Origin: Camellia lanceoleosa
Lineage: Eukaryota > Streptophyta > Magnoliopsida > Ericales > Theaceae
Direction of reading: 5' to 3'
Assembly: GCA_025200525.1 (NCBI GenBank)
Contig: JANUSC010000388.1
Coordinates: 67,501 to 131,500 of the forward strand
DNA: 64,000 nucleotides
Shown here piece after piece: positions 23,270 through 35,573 of the stretch. Below the pieces are notes generated by a model. That model saw only the letters and a program-made list of their open reading frames with translations. It was not told where the DNA came from and did no database searches. Position 1 is the stretch's first letter. Each line of letters opens with the position of its first letter. The position numbers and the translations under genes are program-made.

Positions 23270-24574
23270 ATTTGAAATTTCGCCTCCTGCAAAGCAAAGA
23301 TAAGCATACATAAATAAGTCCAAGTCCCACATTAAAATAAAATAAAAATTAAAAAATATTAATAAAGAAAGAAAACAAGGAAGCATTCCATAATAAAGAA
23401 TTAAAAGACGGATATCAAGACATGAGGTAACACCCTGAGGCTTGAGGTTTGAATCTACTTTGATGATTATTCTTCATAGGTACGGTAGGGTAAGGTGCAC
23501 CTAAGATGAGCACAGACACAGAAATCCTTCCAAGCTCAACTGATGTTTGAGGACTGCAACTTACATTGTATATTGGCAAAACCATTCATTTTTCTTGTTG
23601 TTGATTCTCTCTCTAATTATACTGCCATTGTTTCCCATATTTGACACATATTTTCAATACTTATCAGGCATAATTCCTGGTATAATTTTAAGAGATGTAT
23701 ATAGCTTCTTTAAGCTGCAATTTGATACAAATACTTTCTTTGTTGGGCAATAACATTAACAACCACGAGTACTAAAAGGAGCATGAGTGCATAACCAAAC
23801 ATGTAAAAGCACATCCCCAAACATGTAAAAGGAGCATGAGTGCATAACCACACAACAAAACACACAAAGGGGTGGAGAAAGCTTAAGGCTCATCAACAGG
23901 ACTCGCTCAATGCATCACCCCTATTGCTATATGGGTCAGTAAGCCGACTAATCACAATCAGCAAGATAAGTCATGTTCCATGAATTCAGTCCTATCAAGC
24001 TTCGGTTCATAATTTTCTAACTCCTTAAATAATATCAGCCTAAATACACAATCTGTTTTATCACATTTGCAGAGACTTGAATTCTACTCTAATTTCACTA
24101 GTCAAAAAGACAAATAAAAAATCACTGAGGCAATACAAAGAACCCTGAGCTCGAACAACACACACAAAAGTTGCAATCTTTCGAGTTATTTCAAAGCACA
24201 CACACTCACTTTTACTTCAATCAAAAGGGTCGGTTTCAAGGGAAAACGACCCCAAATTACAAACTTCCATCAAACCTGTGCTCTTTTTGAACTTCAAACC
24301 GTCCAAATTCTTACAAACACACAAAAGACTGTGACTATCGATAAAAAACGAGCGATTAATCATAACCAAAACATGCAAATTGAAGACAAAAAGTACAAAA
24401 TTTCAATTAAGGTGATCACTGGTTAAGATGAAAATTTGGAAATTCAATCTTAGTTTACCATCAAATCAGAGAGAAATCCAATAAAACAATTGAAGGAGAT
24501 GTGGAAACAAGAAAATTCATTCTATAAATGCAAATAAAAATTTAAAAAAAAATGGAAAGAAAAAAACAACTCAC

Positions 24575-24628
24575 CTTCAGAAGATCAATTAATAGAGAGG
24601 TGGAGAAGAAGTAGATATAGATGTAGAT

Positions 24629-24682
<54 letters not shown>

Positions 24683-24745
24683 AGGCGGCCATAACAAAGA
24701 CAGCTCTTTTGTGTTTTTCCATCCGCAATTGCAGAAACCCCCAAA
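24575..24745 (-). other. 5'UTR exon of the DENN gene
   Basis: The donor is CTGAAG|GTGAGT at 24,575/24,574, and it joins the acceptor TTTGCAG|GAGGCG at 23,287/23,286. The exon is GC-richer than its flanks and contains a CT/AT microsatellite. The intron between (23,287-24,574) holds no ORF. The transcription start is not defined, and 24,745 is an estimate from where AT-rich DNA begins. Confidence 0.6.
24629..24679 (-). repeat. AT/GA compound microsatellite in the DENN 5'UTR
   Basis: On the plus strand about seven TA units are followed by about nineteen GA units. In the transcript this would be a CU-rich leader. CT runs in 5'UTRs are common in plants and can affect expression. Confidence 0.85.
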
Positions 24746-24799
24746 ACATAGAGAAAAAAGGGAAAAAGTAGGGGGTTGAAGAAGTACTCAATTGTTTAG

Positions 24800-25240
24800 T
24801 ATACAAATAAAAAAAATTTATACATTATTTATTTTAAAATAAATATCATTAAAATATATTTATTTATAATAATTATATTGTTATATTATTTTCATGAAAT
24901 TTTTTTATAAGAATAGAATATTTTTAAAAAAATTATAAATATACATAAAATTTTTATAAAAAAATTGACAAAAATAATGACATAATGTTATTATTATAAA
25001 TAAATTTATTTTTAATAATATTTTATTTTAAAATAAAAAAAATTTATAATAAATCATATTATTATTTATGAATTTTTATTAGATAAGAAAAGATTTTTAT
25101 TTTTTATTTTTTATTTTTTTTATTTTTTAAATAAAAAAGGAAAGGAAAGATAGGTCTCGCGTGCGTCAATGATCAAACGGCATTTAGGACGGTCTTTTCA
25201 ATTTTTTTATTTTTATTTTATTTTTTTAATTAATGGCTTT
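24800..25240. other. Very AT-rich, gene-free DNA upstream of the DENN gene
   Basis: Almost pure A/T with many short runs (AAATTT, TATTTT), apart from one GC-richer stretch near 25,150 (GTCTCGCGTGCGTCAATG). It could be promoter-distal spacer or a matrix-attachment-like region. Nothing coding is visible. Confidence 0.6.
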
Positions 25241-26249
25241 GACTAGTTGCCAAAATATGGAATGAATATGTACAAGAAGGATGGAGATGATGTTTGGCGA
25301 CAAGAGCAAGAATCCGAGGTCTTGCCCTTTTTTTGGTAGGTGAGGTCTGACTCTATTACTAAGATTTTTTACCTATTTTATTGCTCGACTATTTTAGTAT
25401 TTTTTGGTACAATAAACATTGTGAAATTTTGTTTCGCTGTACAATAAAGATAGGAGTTCTTCCTTTAATTATGATAGTTGGTATACTTATTGTGTGTTAG
25501 GATTTCTTTTCTCTCTATCCTTACTTTCTCTCATTTTAAGCTTATCTATTTGGTTTTAATTATTGAGTTATCATCATGACATTCACATGATTAGATTAGG
25601 ATCATACATCCAAACGCAGATTATCATATTTTAGTAGATAATTGCTATGTGGTTTGCTTTTCTCGATGATTCATATGTCATCCTTAGTAACAATCGAGCT
25701 CGTAGAATTCATTTTGTATGTGTGTTTGCATTTTGTAGATTATCATATCTACGATCATGCATCTTTTTTAACTAGTTGTTTTGTTGCACTTGGCTGGAGT
25801 ATCCGGTGAGTTTTCTTATTATTTTCTTTGCATATCATTTAGGCTTACATTTATGATCATGCATAGATTTCTAACCCCTAATGACCATGGCATGGTGCAA
25901 AAGAGTACTAGGTGAGTCTTTTCCCTTTTCTATTGCATCACATGTCTGTTTGCTTCTTATTATGTCTAGTACACTATCATGAGGTTACGTGTTTATATGA
26001 TTGTTGGCTATTTTTGACACTTCGAAGATTAGAAATGTAATTAGAGCGTGCTAATAAGGATCTAAAAGGTCTTTACAAATAATAAATGCTAATTTTATCA
26101 TATGATTGTGTTAAGGTTCTTTTAGCCTCAATAAAAAAGACTTTACTGTGTTATGTTGAAAGATGAACCAATATTTTTAATTTAAATTCGTAGCAGAATA
26201 AGAAAGATTATAATTGACTAATTGAATAAACAATTACAAAGTGTTACAA
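25241..26249. repeat. Old dispersed repeat, related to 51,600-52,200
   Basis: No gene is visible. The stretch 25,845-26,000 (GATCATGCATAGATTTCTAA, AGAGTACTAGGTGAG, TTGCATC, TATGTCTA) resembles 52,050-52,190 in the same order. Since the latter lies in a Tat-type LTR, this is probably an old LTR fragment. Confidence 0.45.
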
Positions 26250-26252
26250 TAA

Positions 26253-26411
26253 CGCTGTGTTTGGTTGGGAGATTTGGGGAGGGATTTGGAAAGGGAAAGG
26301 GAAAAGGTGTGTGAAACTATGTGAAATGTAGGTATATTTTTTTCACATTTCACCTACCTTTTCCATTTCCTTTTCCAAATCCCTCCTCAAATCCATCAAC
26401 CAAACACAGCA
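26253..26411. mobile_element. Tourist-like (PIF/Harbinger) MITE
   Basis: A 159-base element whose two arms form a near-complete inverted repeat. It begins CGCTGTGTTTGGTTG and ends CAACCAAACACAGCA, with purine-rich and pyrimidine-rich arms around a short centre. The trinucleotide TAA flanks both sides (26,250-26,252 and 26,412-26,414), the target duplication typical of PIF/Harbinger MITEs. It is non-coding and depends on a transposase elsewhere. Confidence 0.85.
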
Positions 26412-26414
26412 TAA

Positions 26415-27309
26415 GGGTAACTTCAAAACTTTAAACCGACCGAGTTCTGAAATTACAAAGTTAATCTGTTCCTACGAAATTTAAGTACAATGCATGAAAG
26501 TGAAGTGCTAAAATTTAAAGATAAATGAAATTGACAAAATCATAGAGTCTGGATTTGGTTGAGAGTCTTCTTATCTTTGCTTTCATCTATTTATAGCCTT
26601 TTTTCGGGCGCCTTCGAAGCAGTTAGGTTGATATCCTCCACTATGATCTCCTTTCTTCTCGTTACTTCTTAGGGCCATGATTTTTTCTTTGTGCATATAA
26701 TTGCTAGCAACTGCTCTCTTGTTAACTTCTTCCTTGTGTGCTTCTCACATGTGACTTAGGATTTTTAACAATTGCAAACTTGTATTTGTGGCTCATGTGA
26801 GCTCATTCAAAGGTAGTACGCTTCCATATCTTCCTATATCCCATGGAATGTCATTTGCTTGCAAAAATGTCACCTTCGTATTGGATGATTTAAATGTGGC
26901 GCCAACAATAATGGGTACACTATCTAGTCTTTTCACTTCTTCCACGATCACTGTCCCCTTAAATGTAGCTAACATGATCAATGACCTCATTTGCCACGAT
27001 CTTTCGGTTTACATTTCTGGATTTTGTATTTAATGGGGTTGAATTGAAAAATTAGACCCCTCAGCTCTTCTAAATTTTGAAGACCAATTTGGTTTGAACA
27101 TGGATAGCTTTGATCCATATGATGAAGTTGGAAACGATGTGAGGCCTACCAACGCCCATGCTACCATTGGATTAAAATATCCCTTTTCCATGGATCTAAG
27201 CCTGTTGTCTCGAAGCTGTTAGCCTAACTGAAGTCTCCCCCATGGCTCTTACTCCAAAAGATTTTATAGCTAACGCACCCCATGCACCTGAACTTCCTCT
27301 CAATGCTTT
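26415..27309. other. No recognisable feature
   Basis: The only sizeable frames are 81 codons at 26,788-27,033 and its antisense shadow. Neither shows a known motif. The DNA is probably decayed repeat. Confidence 0.4.
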
Positions 27310-29072
27310 TGTAACGCCCTGAAATTTCACACTAACATACACAATAATGATACAATCGATTAATCCAAAAAGTCATCTTTCTCATTGAACTAAGAGTTGA
27401 AAGATTACAATTCAATAGATACATCCCCACAATATCCAGGGTTCCCTTTTTAGTTCAAAGAACAAGATGACATTACAAAATATAAACCCCTTGGGCATAC
27501 AACATCACTAGATACATTCGGTAGTCTTGTTACAAAATCCTAATTTTAAACGATCAACACACCCTTGACATCAACTACCCCCAAAAGAACTAGTGCTTGA
27601 GCCAATCTATCAGTGAGGTTGTATGTCGTCAACTCCTGAAAAATAAAATAGGGTTGAGCTATATGCCCAGTAGGAACACATTTAACCAAGTATTTAATCC
27701 TATGAATAGGACTATGGCATCATTGCGACAAGACTTTACACAGGAATTTATCTTCACAGATAATCTTTAATGAATTACATAGAACCGTGATAATCTAACA
27801 TTGACAATAACCATTCATGTCATCAAGCATAACAATTAAGCATTTATCAAACACCCCAATTGAATATTCGCAACCATGGAAAGCAAGTCACAGATTCAGC
27901 ATGAGTCCATTTGAGAACACCCGTTACATTTGTTTTTAAAAAGAAAACAAAAGAAAATCATTCGTTTTTTCACTTTTACAGGCTATAATACGGCGAGATT
28001 ATGTAGACACCCAAAAACATTTTTCCCATGTTCGTCCAGCGATAAGCCTAGACAGGGCATTTGGGCACTTTTCAAACTCCCCGTGTGGGTACCAACACAA
28101 CACCACATTTCCAAAACAAACTTAATTCGGACTCATGCATCATTAACAATTCAATCACATTTTTCCATTTCTATCACAAGCATCCAATCATCATCATAGA
28201 TGAACACCACATAAGATTCAAAGAATAATAATAACATCCACATCTTTCATCTCCTTATTATTTACAACATTCTATGAATCAAAAGAAATTCCATTTAGTT
28301 TAAGGTTTTCTACTTAATTTGGGAATTTAGGGTTTTGCCAAATTTGGGGGGTTTTTCCCTTTTATCATTGATATAGGCTTTAACAACAATTATATACATA
28401 TTTTAAAAGAAAGAGTTAAGAAATTTCAAATAAAATGTCAAGCAAAATGGTTTAGTTATGTACAATAAGAGTTTAATCTAACAAGACCTTTACCTTGCTC
28501 ATAAATCACAACAATACCATGAAACCCTTCCATAATAAAGAAATACTAGGGTAAAAGTATCCCTACCTCAATAATCAAGCAAAGAATCCAAGCTTCTACA
28601 AGAATCTTTCAAAAACCCACAATCCAATAGGTAGATAATGATAATCTTCAAGTGTTCTTCACTCCTTGCAAGAGATTTTGGTTGGATTTCAAGTGTATGA
28701 GAGGTATTTGATGGAGGAAATTTAGGGTTTTGTAGAGAGAGGAAGAGGAGATAGAATATAGAAAAAGAGAGATGAGAGAATGATCTAGAATCATTATATT
28801 TAAAAAGCTGATATCGTGACTCTTGCTCATGCTTGACTTCTTACGCTCGAGCGACCAGACTTAATTTGAAAAACTTGCTCGAGCGACAACTCTTTTGCTC
28901 GAGCAGAAAAAGAATGGCCTCAGAAGTTTCGTAGTGCTACAGTTAAACCACTAGGGGCTAGCATTTCACACTCGAGCGAGACTTTACTCGCTTAAGCGAG
29001 CAGCCTGCAAACCAACAAGATACTAGAGCAACAATTCTTCGCTCGAGCGACCCTTAAAACAAAACGTCACAA
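27310..29072 (-). mobile_element. Gypsy LTR with paired-palindrome array
   Basis: The plus strand begins TGTAACGCCCTGAAATTTC, the mirror end of chromovirus-type LTRs seen elsewhere in the window. The far end is taken at AAACGTCACA (29,072) because LTR-like text stops there. In minus orientation the palindrome-pair array (29,051-28,825) lies near the LTR start, exactly as in the LTR at 53,664-55,270, and shares its filler text (AGAAGTTTTGCAAAGCTAC-like, GCCTGCAAAC, AAGATACTA). No matching target duplication was found, so this may be one LTR of a deleted element. Confidence 0.6.
28825..29051 (-). repeat. Paired-palindrome array (four pairs)
   Basis: Ten-base motifs start at 28,825/28,845, 28,877/28,897, 28,970/28,990 and 29,022/29,041, spaced 20, 20, 20 and 19 bases within pairs. 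Intact copies read GCTCGAGCGA. The copy at 28,990 sits in a perfect 14-base palindrome, CTCGCTTAAGCGAG. Confidence 0.85.
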
Positions 29073-29799
29073 TTGAAGCCACAACCAACAACTTCTAATT
29101 GGGAAATTCCTCTAACCCACCAACCTATAGTACTTTCTGGCTAGAGTACATGGTCGTGTCTCTTTCAAGCATGACCTCGTCCTCAACCACCAATTCAACA
29201 TTTGGTCATATATCCATACAAACCCTGTTTTGATAATCATAGGCTAAAAGACCCCATTTTATTTTATTGGCATTTGGCTGCAAAGCCAACTTGAGGCCTT
29301 CCTCAATGGGTTCATTATCTTGAGGCCAACAATAGACTTAGCCCTACCTTGCTAGTCAAAGAAGCTGGCCTCAAACCTTCAGATTGGCTCGATTGTGTGA
29401 ATAATAGGTAATATCCTGTAATTTTTCAAGCGAATCCACCTCTAACCCTTTGCCTTACCATTCACAATGGTCTTTCGAGTTTCAAAAGACTATTGAAAAT
29501 ACTATCTATTTTAGATTTAAAAAATAAAGCCATGTTCCTTATAAAATAACAATTTTTCATTAAAAAAATATTTTTTAACATAACATGGCCGTAAACTTAA
29601 TCTAAAATAAGTAATATTCATAAAAAAAAAAATACAAAACACACAATTTTACATAGAAAAATCAATTAACTTTCATAATTGAAAAACAATGCAAGAAACC
29701 GATAAAGTGAATGTACGTAATTAAATTAACTTCCATTTTTCTTCACTCATTCAGATTATTTGAAGTCAATTTCTAAATACCTTTTAATTTCTTATTACT
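29073..29799. other. Unassigned repeat-derived DNA
   Basis: No coding frame, tail or terminal repeat is visible. It is left of a solo LTR (29,805) whose insertion split some older sequence. It may belong to the LTR fragment that resumes at 32,214. Confidence 0.35.
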
Positions 29800-30351
29800 C
29801 TTAATGTCATGACTCAAACCCGCCCCTAAAGGTTTGGATCATAATTGGTCAGTAATCATGAGATAACCTACGGCCTCAGATATAGTACATACATATTTAA
29901 TAATAAGAGGGCTAGAAGCAAAAGCTGAATTATAAAATTTTGTCCAATGAGCTATGCATAAATGGCATAAACAAAACTTATCATATATTAATAACTCACA
30001 CTCATATATACATAATAAGATAACAACGTCCAAGATCATTCAAACATCATTGTCATACAAAACCAAGACTTACATACATATTCAAGGTCAAACATGACCA
30101 ATAAAAGAAAACAGAAATTCAAAAGACAAAAGAAACAAAAGCCTCGCTCGTGAGGCGCTCATAACAGACTTTACAAAAACTTGGTATCCTTCACAGGTTC
30201 ACTAAGACTTGAGCTAGACATCTCGCTGCTTACATACATACATATATATAAACGAAATGAGCTAACGCCCAATAAATAACATCAGAGTAAAGGGGTTATG
30301 TGAATGAGGTTTAGTAATTGACATAAGCATTTCTATATCATGAGCAATTCG

Positions 30352-30608
30352 TAACAGAACGACCTCGAGTCCAATAGATAGTAGAACAACCTCAGGTCCA
30401 ACGTATAACAGTAGTACATAATGGAATTGATCATATCATAATAGAACGACATCGGGTCTAATCATTTACAGCTGTATAATGACCATTTGGTCAACTCATA
30501 ATAAATAATCAGACTTATCAGATGTTCAGAACGACCTTGGGTTCATCTTATCAAATGTACAGAACGACCTTGGGTCCAATTCTAGTGTACAGAATGACCT
30601 TGGGTCTA
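30352..30608 (-). repeat. Second tandem array of the solo LTR
   Basis: About six copies of AGAACGACCTTGGGTCC or close variants are spaced 30-60 bases apart (for example 30,357, 30,389, 30,446, 30,530, 30,561, 30,591). It lies downstream of the palindrome array in LTR orientation. Confidence 0.75.
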
Positions 30609-31000
30609 TCATACACATTCGTGACATATCAATCACATTTACAGATATCATATTGATCAGACAGATAGAATCTCATTCATGTTTGCAAAATCACAATTTC
30701 AGAAAAGCTTACCACATAAGGACATTCAGAAAATAAAGTAAGTAAGAAAATATCTTTACTAAGATATTACTTACAGTGATTTGGTTGTTGGTTCGTCCCT
30801 GTGAATAATCCTACACAATTCATCAACATACACACATTGAATCACATTGTTCTTTATTTCACTTAATTCTTTTAGGCTTCATTCTATCCATTTAAGTCAT
30901 TTAGGATGTTCAATTCATGCCTAAGAATGCTTAGAAAGAAATGACAATGCACATTTGATTAGAATATGCCTTTTCAAAATTTGCTGAGATAGAGCACTTC

Positions 31001-31224
31001 ACTCGAGTGTGTTCGAGCGCAACTTTGGTCGCTCGAGCGAACCACTTGGTTTGCAAAAGTACTGAATGGTTCAAATCTAGGATCGATGTTCACTCGAGCC
31101 AAGGTACAAAGTAAAAGGTAGTCGCCTGAGCGATCAATTGATTGCTCGAGCTAACTACAAATGCTTGCAAAAATATAGGATGTATTTAATGTGTGCTCGA
31201 GCGATAGATTGTTCGCTCAAGTGG
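31001..31224 (-). repeat. Paired-palindrome array (three pairs plus singles)
   Basis: Motifs start at 31,011/31,031, 31,124/31,144 and 31,195/31,215, each pair exactly 20 bases apart, with further copies at 31,001 and 31,092. Pairs are separated by text like TTTGCAAAAGTACTGAATG, which also recurs between pairs in the chromovirus LTRs at 44,376 and 50,048. Confidence 0.85.
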
Positions 31225-32328
31225 TATGATAGAATTCTGGAAATTCCAGAACAGAGTTGAGCTTCAAAACTTGTAATTTCAAATCAATTTCTTGTATGGC
31301 TTAACAAAACTTTGAAAGCACTTAAAAAAATCTTCCAAAAATATGAATACAAAGCCAATTCTCAAAAATCAAAGCTCAAGGCTTCAAGAATTCTTCAAAT
31401 AAAACTCAAATCTTCATGTATGTTGATTTTAAATTTCTCTATTCCAAGGCTTCAAAAGCATGCAATTCACTTTCAAAACCTTGTAATTCAGGCATTCATG
31501 TACAATTCATCTTTCAAATTCAACATGGATGAGATAATTATGTTAAAAAATGGTAAAACTCAACCAAACTATGCATGCACGTATGAATTGCCCCTAAATT
31601 TAACAATCTTAGCTTAATTCTTACACTCAATCACATAATTCTCTTTATTTCACATGAGAAATAACTTAACTTCATGAATTAGGGTTCAAAAGCTTACCTA
31701 GGGTCTTTAATTGAGCTCAAATTAGCAAATTCTTGAGTTGTACTACACAATTCTTCAATCCTCTTAGCAAATTCTTCAAATTCAAGCTCCTTTTCTCTCT
31801 ACAAATTGAGTTCTCTCTCTCTCTAAAGCTCTCTATCTCAGAATTTTTGAGTTCAATTTATGATTAAGGCTTCAAGCTCCTAATTATATCATATTTATAC
31901 TAGAGGATTAGATTAGGATGTTAATCTAGGCTTAAGACTAACTAATTACACTTAGTTCTAATTAGTTTAATAATTAATTTAGACTGAATCAAATTTTAAT
32001 TAAACTTTCTAATAGGCTCTAAAAATTATGTTGATCACAATAACTTAACCAATTTCAATTTCTGGTGCCATTAAGGCCTTTAATTTTCAGATTAAAACAG
32101 AAATCATGGCAGATTTTCCTACGATCAACAGATATAAAGTCAAAACCACATTAAAAACATAATTATCACTCAAATGTACACTTAGTACATAAGCTCGAGG
32201 TTGTCACACTTAATATGTGCGTAGGGATGCCAGAGGGTCAAAAAGGTCAAAAGAAAATCATAATACAAAACCTTATTTTCCGTATGTGTAGTTATTTTAG
32301 AAGCTGCAGCTTTGTTTTGGTTCATTGA

Positions 32329-32361
32329 CCGCACGTGCGGGGCTATCAGCCGTACGTGCAG
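32329..32361. repeat. Palindrome pair with CACGTG core
   Basis: CCGCACGTGCGG (32,329-32,340, a perfect 12-base palindrome containing the CACGTG G-box core) is followed after 9 bases by CCGTACGTGCAG (32,350). The layout equals that of the GCTCGAGCGA pairs, but with a different core. Confidence 0.85.
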
Positions 32362-33068
32362 TTCTAGGTAACTTTAAGCAGTCTGAAAATTCAACTTGTT
32401 TTAAGCTTCCAAACTCAATTATGATGCCAAAACTCTTGCAAAACTTAACTAAATTATGAAAATAACATGAAAACATGATCAATTATCAATTTATTTGAAT
32501 CAAAACTCCATTTAATTCAAGATCATTTATCAAATCATTTGAATCAAAACCTCATTGATTATATGGTTAAACTCAAAATGTTCATAAACTTATAATTTTC
32601 AAAACATTGTTCTTCTTTCTTCAAAACATGAAATTACGAAACCAAAACTTGTAGAAATCAACGATGCATGTAAAGATAAAGCCCGAGTTTATGAAAAATA
32701 GCAAAAATCAAACTCAAATGATGAATTACAAAATTAATTTTTTAGTTTTTGAACTTAACTCAATTTTTCTACATTCTTTTCTTGATTCCTTTCTAATTAC
32801 AAGAAATTGAAGTTATAAAACTCTTAGAAAAGCATTTGCATGTATAAAATTAAGATCAAAATCAAACCAATTCTTAATTTTCAAGACAAAATCAAAACCT
32901 TAATTTCTTTTCAAACTTTTCTCAATTGTTCATTTTTTTAAAAATTACATGCAATTGATCCTAATTCCTTTTGAATTCAAGTGTTAGGTGAATTATCTAC
33001 AAGACTTAAGTTAGAGATTCTTACCTAAGGCTTGAATTGTTGAAGTACTTGACGAATTCTCTCATACC

Positions 33069-33069
33069 T

Positions 33070-33106
<37 letters not shown>
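33069..33106. repeat. CT microsatellite
   Basis: About seventeen CT dinucleotides within the LTR fragment. A shorter CT-rich stretch lies near the start of the neighbouring solo LTR at 31,795-31,830. Confidence 0.9.
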
Positions 33107-33110
<4 letters not shown>

Positions 33111-34082
33111 GAAATTCTACCACAATAGAATTTAGCTCTTCCTTCTCTCAATAATACTAGACAAGTCTATTACTCACGCATCTTATATTGATTTAAGGTA
33201 GCTTACCTCTCTAATTGAGCATTAGCTTAATTAATCACTACTTAATTTTAATTAATCATGATCAACCATTGATATAATTAATCCAATTATTCTCAACTAA
33301 GTTTTACTCTAATTATACTTGGTTGTGCTAATCTCTATTAAATTTTAAATTAAACTCCTATAAGGTTCTACACATTATACTGAACCTATTAAGCTCCTTA
33401 AGGGTTTCTAAAGTAGATAATCATTCAATTTTTGCTTCTCAACAAAATCTCTATTAATTTAATTCCTTCCATTAACTCATTAATCTTAATTCAGTGTAAT
33501 TAATCATGTTCAATTCTAAATCTTCATTACCTAATTAATCTCAATCAAGTTAATGTAATCTTACTTAATTTCCGTTAACCTGATTGATTTTTTGACGAAA
33601 TGTCTAAATTATTCTAAATATCAAATTAAAGCTATTAAGGTTTTTAAGATATATAAACTGATCAATTTTAAGTTCGTAGTTATTCCCTAGCTCAATATTA
33701 TTCATTAAAATTTTATACAAAGGTTTCCTTAAACTTGATTCAATTTTCCCATGTCTTATAGTTTTAACATATATATTTCCTTTAGTTTCCTTACCCATTG
33801 TATTTGTTTTCTAAATTCATCTTTTTAATTCACATTTCCATTTCTAGAATATTATATAATGATTAAATTAGGGTATATTTATTTGTTATCTTATTCAAAA
33901 TATGATTCCTTTTTAATTCCTATTTTTTGACAAAGAAACTCATGTATTCAAAACTTATTAACTATGTTCTTTTCCAACTATTAAGTTAACTATTCTATAT
34001 TATAAAATAACTAATTTAAATTAAGACTTTTAAAAATAGATTGTAGTATGATTTTTGTAAATGGTATTATTCGGGGTGTCAT

Positions 34083-34390
34083 AGAAATGGTTACTAAGCT
34101 ACCAAGATCGATTAGGGTTTGTATAAGTTTGTGATGTGTTTTCGATTCTAGAATTAAATTTGAGATAAAGTAAAAACTCAGGGTCTTAATTGAAATAAAA
34201 TCACAAGGTTAGGGTTTCAAAAGTAATTACGAAAATTGGGGTCTCTACATTTATTGTCAATGAGATTTTGGATCTCATGACGAAGACAAAAGTAACGGTC
34301 AATTGACCATGCTATTGGTGAAAGGCACAATACCGGGTGAGATCATGTTTGGCTAGAAGAGGGTTAGGGAGGGGTTGAGGATCAATAGGT
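34083..34390. other. No recognisable feature
   Basis: Spacer between an LTR end and the foldback duplication. No terminal repeats or coding motifs are visible. Confidence 0.4.
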
Positions 34391-34652
34391 TTAAGATAAA
34401 CTTTGTCCATTAGGACTTTTAAGGTGCAGAATGGATTGGATTTAATCTGAATTTGACCCAAACCCGATCTGAAAATCTGAATCCATTTACAAAAAATCTA
34501 ATTCCACAATCTGATAATTTGAATCCTTTTATTAAACGGATTGAATATGAAAAAATATAATCAGATCTGATTATTCTCAATTTGAATGAAGAAAACACAA
34601 AATGAAAAAAAAATTCAAATTATATAAAATTGTAGCTCAACAAATAAATAAA

Positions 34653-34823
34653 GGACAACTACATGCAGGTGGGAGTTGGGGAAAAAAATTACTAACATAT
34701 GGGAGGTGTAAGTGTGTCTGTGGTGGGGTTCAAATGAAAGGTTATGGAGGTGCAAATATCACTTGCACCCCTCCATGTGTTGGTATTTTTTTTCCCCAAC
34801 TCCCACCTGCATATAGTTTCCCC
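34653..34823. mobile_element. Mutator-like MITE, copy 1
   Basis: A 171-base element with terminal inverted repeats of about 30 bases. The left end is GGACAACTACATGCAGGTGG and the right end, reversed, is GGGGAAACTATATGCAGGTG. It is flanked by AATAAATAAA on both sides (ending at 34,652 and starting at 34,824), a 9-10 base duplication typical of MULEs. Confidence 0.8.
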
Positions 34824-35242
34824 AATAAATAAATTGATTGGATTATCAGATCGGATATTCGAAACATCAAATTCGAATTTGGGTGATCTATAATCAAATA
34901 TGGAATAAACGAATTCGGATCGGATTCAGGTTTGTCTTAATTTGATCATATTCAGATTTAAGATGACCTTTCTCCATTAGGACTTTTAAGGCATAGGCAA
35001 GACTATCAATGAATTGGATTTAATATGAATTCGACCCAAACCCAATCCGAAAATCCAAATCCATTTACAAAAAATCTAATTCGACAATCCGATAATCCGA
35101 ATCCGTTTATTAAACAGATTGAACATGAAAAAATCTAATCCGATCTGATAATTCGATCCAATTATTCTTAATTTCAATGAAGAAAACACAAAATGAAAAA
35201 AAAAATCAAATTAGATAAAATTGTAACCCAATAAATAAATAA

Positions 35243-35398
35243 GGGGGAGCTGCATGCATGTGGGAGTTGAAAAAAAAATACAAACATATGGGGAGTGCAA
35301 GTGTGTATGTGGTGGGGTGCAATGAAAGACTGTGGAGGTGCAAATGTCACTTGTGTTGGTATTTTTTTCCCAACTCCCACCTACATGTAATTTCCCTC
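35243..35398. mobile_element. Mutator-like MITE, copy 2
   Basis: The same element in the second foldback unit, 156 bases, with inverted ends around GGTGGGAGTTG and the AATAAATAA-type flanks kept. It has lost a short central piece compared with copy 1 and is more decayed at its left arm. Confidence 0.75.
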
Positions 35399-35573
35399 AA
35401 TAAATAAATGGATCAGATTATCGAATCGGATATCCGAAATTATTAGATTTAGATTTGGGTGATCTATAATCGAATATGAGATAAATGGATTCGGGTTTGT
35501 CTTAATTTGATCAGATTCGAATTTTGACAGATCCGATTTGAATCTGATCCACTTACAAGCCTACAGGTAGGGC

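Larger units (their letters stand above)
29805..32208 (-). mobile_element. Gypsy solo LTR with CTTAA target duplication
   Basis: The LTR runs from TGTCATGACTC (29,805) to GGTTGTCACA (32,208) on the plus strand. CTTAA flanks both ends (29,800-29,804 and 32,209-32,213). Its left end shares AAACCCGCCCC with the LTR at 52,725 and, in reverse, with the 3' ends of the chromovirus LTRs at 43,556-51,519, so they are relatives. In minus orientation it has a palindrome-pair array (31,224-31,001) followed by a second tandem array (30,608-30,352). Confidence 0.88.
32214..34082 (-). mobile_element. Gypsy LTR fragment with G-box-type palindromes
   Basis: The right end reads CGGGGTGTCATA (34,082), resembling the GGGTGTGACA-type LTR ends in this window. 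A palindrome pair lies at 32,329-32,361 and a CT microsatellite at 33,069-33,106. The other end was separated by insertion of the solo LTR at 29,805-32,208 and was not located. No ORF of note. Confidence 0.45.
34391..35540. repeat. Tandemly duplicated foldback element
   Basis: Two units of about 560 bases begin with TTTGTCCATTAGGACTTTTA-like text (near 34,400 and 34,970). In each, the left arm is built of short degenerate repeats (ACCCGATCTGAAAATCTGAA type) and the right arm is roughly its reverse complement (TCGGATATTCGAAA, GGGTGATCTATAATC), so each unit could form a long hairpin. Each has a MITE in its centre. Divergence between the units is visible but modest. Confidence 0.75.

Noticed and set aside
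23106..23303. Plus-strand ORF with an Ala run
   Set aside because: Antisense shadow of DENN exon 2, which carries an Ala-rich stretch.
22904..23386. 160-codon minus-strand ORF as a complete protein
   Set aside because: Only the part 23,269-22,961 is coding; the ends read through intron sequence past GT/AG sites that join in phase to other exons.
26788..27033. 81-codon ORF as a possible small gene
   Set aside because: No recognisable motif, no promoter context, and an equally long antisense frame overlaps it.
28825..29051. CRISPR-like array (short repeats with unique spacers)
   Set aside because: Repeats are 10-base palindromes with 10-base spacers inside plant LTRs, and no cas genes exist. 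The host is a eukaryote.
27300..29080. Target-site duplication around the LTR at 27,310
   Set aside because: Five bases left (GCTTT) do not recur after 29,072, so solo-LTR status could not be shown.
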